This document shows, piece after piece, positions 61,545-64,000 of a stretch of 64,000 bases of DNA. The position numbers and the translations under genes were made by a program. This stretch comes from Candidatus Binatia bacterium (GTDB lineage: Bacteria > Desulfobacterota > Binatia > UBA12015). How positions within the stretch are numbered: the stretch's first letter is position 1; every line of letters starts with the position of its first letter. The notes beneath the pieces are model-generated. The model was given only the letters and a program-made list of their open reading frames with translations, was not told where the DNA came from and searched no databases. The stretch spans positions 1 through 64,000 of the forward strand of contig JAQWRY010000002.1 in NCBI GenBank assembly GCA_029243485.1. The letters are read 5' to 3'.

Positions 61545-62726
61545 TCAGAAATTCTTGGGCAACCCGAGATGGCGCCTGGCGATGATGTTCTTTTGAATCT
61601 CCGACGAGCCACCGCCGATGGTCTCCACGACCGTCGCGCGATAGGCGCCTTCGAAGCGGCCGCGAATTGGACCTTCGTCCTGCCCTTCGCGGATCTGACC
61701 GGCGGCACCCTGGATGTCCAGCGCGTCCTTACAGACGCGCTGCGACAGGGCCGTGGCGAAGAGCTTGTACTGCGACGACTGGATCGTCGGCGGCTTCCCG
61801 CCCTTCCGCGCCGCACACACAAAGCGCACGCTGAGCCCCTTCGCGACAGCCTGATCGGTCACGATGCGCGCAATCAACCGGCGCACGTTCGGGTCGTCCT
61901 TGATCTGGCGATCGTCCCGCTTCGCTTCCTTCGCCCACTCGATGAGCAGCCGCGCACGCTCGGTGCTCGGCGAGAGCGTGAACATCGTGAAGCGCTCGAG
62001 ATCGAGAGCTTCGGAGATGTACTGGAAGCCCATGCCCGGAGTTCCAACCATGTACTCGTCGGGAACGAAGACGTCGTTGAAGAAGACTTGGTTCGTCGTG
62101 TCCTTGCCGATCGTGGGCAGACTCACGACTTCGAGGCCTTTGTCCTTCATCGGAATCAGGAACAGACTGAGCCCGGTGTGCTTCGACGCGTCCTGATCGG
62201 TCCGTGCGCCGACCCAGTACCAATCGGCGAAGTGCGCCGAGGTGGTCCAGATCTTCTGACCGTTCAGGTTCCAGCCGCCCTCGACCTTGTCGGCCTTGAG
62301 CTGCATGTTCGCCGCGTCGGATCCGGCCTGCGGCTCGCTGTACCCGACCGCGAACTCGACCTCGGCATTCAGAATCTTGGGGAGGAACTCCTTCTTGAGG
62401 AAATCACTCCCGTGACGGATCAACGTCTTGCCTATGATCCCGACGCCCTTGCCGATCTGCGGCGCCGAGTGCTTCGCGAGTGCCTCGTTCAGGATGTACT
62501 CGTAAACGCCCTCGATCTCCTGACCGCCGTACTCCTTCGGCCACGACATCCCGAGCCAACGCTGGGCAGCGAGCTTCTTCATGAACGCACGACGCTCCGG
62601 CGTGTCCGCGAGCTGCGTGAAGTTCTCCCGCGTCGGGTCCATCACGACCGGGTCGTGATTGTCGACCAACCACTTGTCGACCTTGTCGGCGAAAGCCTGT
62701 TCCTCAGGTGTAAAATCGAAGTCCAC
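61545..62726 (-). CDS. Acyl-CoA dehydrogenase, FadE29-like
   Basis: A 393-residue ACAD: FAVGYSEPQAGSDAANMQLK, GWNLNGQKIWTTSAHFADWY, LDIQGAAGQI and VETIGGGSSEIQKNIIARRH. It is likely the flavin-binding partner of the adjacent FadE28-like subunit in a heterotetrameric dehydrogenase. A GTG start at 62726 has a strong AAGGAGG seven bases before it. It is the first enzyme gene after the TetR regulator on the same strand. Confidence 0.9.
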   Translation of the reverse strand: MDFDFTPEEQAFADKVDKWLVDNHDPVVMDPTRENFTQLADTPERRAFMKKLAAQRWLGMSWPKEYGGQEIEGVYEYILNEALAKHSAPQIGKGVGIIGKTLIRHGSDFLKKEFLPKILNAEVEFAVGYSEPQAGSDAANMQLKADKVEGGWNLNGQKIWTTSAHFADWYWVGARTDQDASKHTGLSLFLIPMKDKGLEVVSLPTIGKDTTNQVFFNDVFVPDEYMVGTPGMGFQYISEALDLERFTMFTLSPSTERARLLIEWAKEAKRDDRQIKDDPNVRRLIARIVTDQAVAKGLSVRFVCAARKGGKPPTIQSSQYKLFATALSQRVCKDALDIQGAAGQIREGQDEGPIRGRFEGAYRATVVETIGGGSSEIQKNIIARRHLGLPKNF

Positions 62727-62806
62727 GGTGCGCCCTCCTTGGTGAAGTGAAACGAGCGGGAATTGTCAGTCGAAGCGGGAAGCCCGCCTCGTAGTTCGTC
62801 AGTGCG

Positions 62807-63406
62807 TCAGCTCCGTGCCCGGATGCCATCGAGAAAGACGTCTCCGAGGCACTCGATCGCGCGTCGGCGGCCGCGACGAGGAGCGGCCGGGCCGAGGAGC
62901 GTTCCAAAAAAAGTCGTCGCGAAAAGGCCGGTGATCTCTTCTGCGGAGAGGTCCTTGCGAATCTCGCCGCGCTCCTGAAAGTGCGCCACCCAGCGAGTGA
63001 TCGGCGCGAAGTACGGGTTCTCGTTCCAGTCGTATTCGGGCTGATTCCGGAAGGCCAAGGCGACCAACTCCCGCGCGCTCGTCGCGTTGCCCCGCGTCGA
63101 GAGGAGCGCATCGGTCACGAGACGGACGAGGTCCTTGGCCGAGCGCGGGCGCGGGAGCCCGTCGAGGCGGTCGCGAATCTGCTCTTCGACCGTGCCGCGG
63201 AAGGCATTGAGCAGGTCTTCCTTGTTCTGGAAGTGGAGATAGAAAGTGCCGCGCGCGACACCCGCGGCACGAACGATGTCCTCGACCTGCACGGCGTCGA
63301 AGCCCCGTTCCCGGAATTCGGCCAGAGCCGTGTCATATAGGCGCTGGCGCGTTTCCAGGCGCTGACGGTCCCGGGTGGTCATCCGGGCGGTTTCGGCGGC
63401 CGACAT
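62807..63406 (-). CDS. TetR-family transcriptional regulator
   Basis: About 199 residues. The N-terminal DNA-binding region reads LYDTALAEFRERGFDAVQVE and VARGTFYLHFQNKEDLLNAF, a clear TetR helix-turn-helix. The C-terminal domain is helical. The ATG at 63406 is chosen; the AGGGGGA before it is very close, and a TTG at 63424 or an ATG at 63382 are alternatives. It heads the ACAD-MaoC-CaiB operon and should control it, probably in response to an acyl-CoA. Tandem repeats just upstream look like its site. Confidence 0.9.
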   Translation of the reverse strand: MSAAETARMTTRDRQRLETRQRLYDTALAEFRERGFDAVQVEDIVRAAGVARGTFYLHFQNKEDLLNAFRGTVEEQIRDRLDGLPRPRSAKDLVRLVTDALLSTRGNATSARELVALAFRNQPEYDWNENPYFAPITRWVAHFQERGEIRKDLSAEEITGLFATTFFGTLLGPAAPRRGRRRAIECLGDVFLDGIRARS

Positions 63407-63423
63407 TCCCCCTTTTTCTGCCA

Positions 63424-63460
63424 AATGACGTGTGTCCTGTCAATGACGCTTGTCTATTGA
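63424..63460. promoter_or_regulatory. Tandem operator-like repeats upstream of TetR
   Basis: Two 19-base units, starting AATGACGTGTGTC (63424-63442) and AATGACGCTTGTC (63442-63460), share the pattern AATGACG-xTGTC with an 18-base period. The first is also an imperfect inverted repeat (TGAC...GTCA). The position, directly before the regulator gene and in the divergent gap to the DUF4920 gene, suits an autoregulatory TetR site. Confidence 0.55.
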
Positions 63461-63551
63461 ATGGCGGAGCGTCAGTGAAAGCCTCCCTCCGCCCGCAGCA
63501 GCGCTTTCCCGGGAGTGCCCGAAGCAGATAGAACTCGTCTCGAGGAGATCG

Positions 63552-64000
63552 ATGTCCATGAAGACTCTCACAGGGCTTTTCACGGCGACGCTTTTGACGG
63601 TGTTCGCGGTCGCAGCACCGGCTCAGGATTTCGGCGCGACGCTGCAGCTCGTCGACGAGACCCCCCTGCCGCAGGTCGTGCAGCAGGCGGCGGAGCTGGG
63701 GAAGAAACCGGTCCTGGTCCGCGGCACCGTCGCCGACGTCTGCCAACGCAAGGGCTGCTGGACGGTGCTGCAGAGCGGCGAAACCCATGTCCGGGTGCGC
63801 TTCAAGGACTACGGCTTCTTCGTGCCGACCGACTGCAGTGGTCGGCAGGCGCTCGTCGAAGGCGTGGTCGAGGTGAAAACGCTCTCCGAGGACATGGCTC
63901 GACACTACGAGGAAGAGGCTCGAAACGGCTCGCCCGGCGAGGTCGACGGCCCACGCCAGGAAGTCTCGATGATCGCAACCGGCGTCCGACTGCTGCCGAT
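63552..64000 (+). CDS. DUF4920 exported protein (partial, runs off the window)
   Basis: At least 149 residues before the window ends; no stop is seen. It has a Sec signal (LFTATLLTVFAVAAPAQ), then the DUF4920 pattern VLVRGTVADVCQRKGCWTVL with its two cysteines, VRVRFKDYGFFVPTDCSG and ALVEGVVEV. The family is periplasmic, OB-fold-like, and possibly binds metal or nucleic-acid-like ligands; its function is unknown. GAGGAG lies four bases before the ATG at 63552; an ATG at 63558 is also possible. Confidence 0.85.
   Translation, partial: MSMKTLTGLFTATLLTVFAVAAPAQDFGATLQLVDETPLPQVVQQAAELGKKPVLVRGTVADVCQRKGCWTVLQSGETHVRVRFKDYGFFVPTDCSGRQALVEGVVEVKTLSEDMARHYEEEARNGSPGEVDGPRQEVSMIATGVRLLP

Noticed and set aside
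60639-62750. A 703-codon plus-strand frame antisense to the two ACAD genes
   Set aside because: Codon-bias shadow; both minus-strand genes have complete ACAD motifs and good starts.
1-64000. CRISPR arrays, prophage, insertion sequences, tRNA or rRNA genes
   Set aside because: Looked for repeat-spacer periodicity, transposase and integrase motifs and tRNA-like cloverleafs while reading; none was found.

Overview
The window is GC-rich, gene-dense bacterial DNA from a Gram-negative organism. Evidence for the envelope type is MlaA/MlaC-type lipid-transport proteins, TonB-dependent receptor genes (now degraded), and several lipoprotein signal peptides. Many genes suit an aerobic catabolic chemoheterotroph that uses coenzyme F420: three luciferase-like (LLM) oxidoreductases, one DDN-type F420 nitroreductase-fold protein, a P450, a Rieske oxygenase, acyl-CoA dehydrogenases, MaoC hydratases and CaiB-type CoA-transferases. 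This mix resembles uncultivated deltaproteobacterial lineages (Myxococcota, Binatota and relatives), but no marker gene in the window fixes the taxonomy. No rRNA, tRNA, CRISPR array, transposase or phage gene was seen.

Layout. 0-7 kb: P450, a CoA-binding protein, and a penicillin-acylase-family lipoprotein translationally coupled to a DUF3604 lipoprotein, ending at a good intrinsic terminator. 7-16 kb: GST, a GT39-like membrane glycosyltransferase, a second DUF3604 lipoprotein whose tail overlaps a convergent tRNA-dihydrouridine synthase, an aldo/keto reductase, an MFS permease and a TauD-type dioxygenase. 16-21 kb: SDR, a broken adenylate-cyclase gene, and a 991-residue fusion of a PhaC-like hydrolase with an acyl-CoA-synthetase-like domain. 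20.9-25.6 kb: a TetR-Rieske-amidohydrolase-acetoacetate-decarboxylase-like operon divergent from an LLM oxidoreductase, with palindromes between them. 25.9-33.4 kb: a DUF1501/DUF1800 pair, an SDR, and an operon of an internally deleted TonB receptor, an SsuD-like LLM enzyme and a Gfo/Idh oxidoreductase. 33.5-42.6 kb: an N-acyl-D-amino-acid deacylase, a DDN-like protein, a third DUF3604 protein, an OYE/dienoyl-CoA-reductase-like enzyme, and a sulfotransferase plus alkylsulfatase-like pair. 42.7-47 kb: HpnM/MlaC, MlaA and an HpnN-like RND transporter. 47-56 kb: CoA-transferase, LLM, SGNH hydrolase and a lipoyl/MaoC/ADH group, mixed with several decayed genes. 56-63.4 kb: MaoC, ACAD, EthD, then a TetR-ACAD-ACAD-MaoC-like-MaoC-CaiB operon resembling actinobacterial steroid side-chain (igr) gene sets. 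The window ends inside a DUF4920 gene.

Two patterns stand out. First, several pseudogenes keep both ends but have lost their centres (adenylate cyclase, two TonB receptors, an alpha/beta hydrolase), and a universal stress protein gene carries a stop and a frameshift. Second, short dispersed repeats sit at gene 3' ends: a 40-bp REP-like arm at 117-152 and as an inverted pair at 58031-58143, and a 43-bp element just downstream of two of the three DUF3604 genes. All functional statements are homology-style readings by eye; no database search was run.
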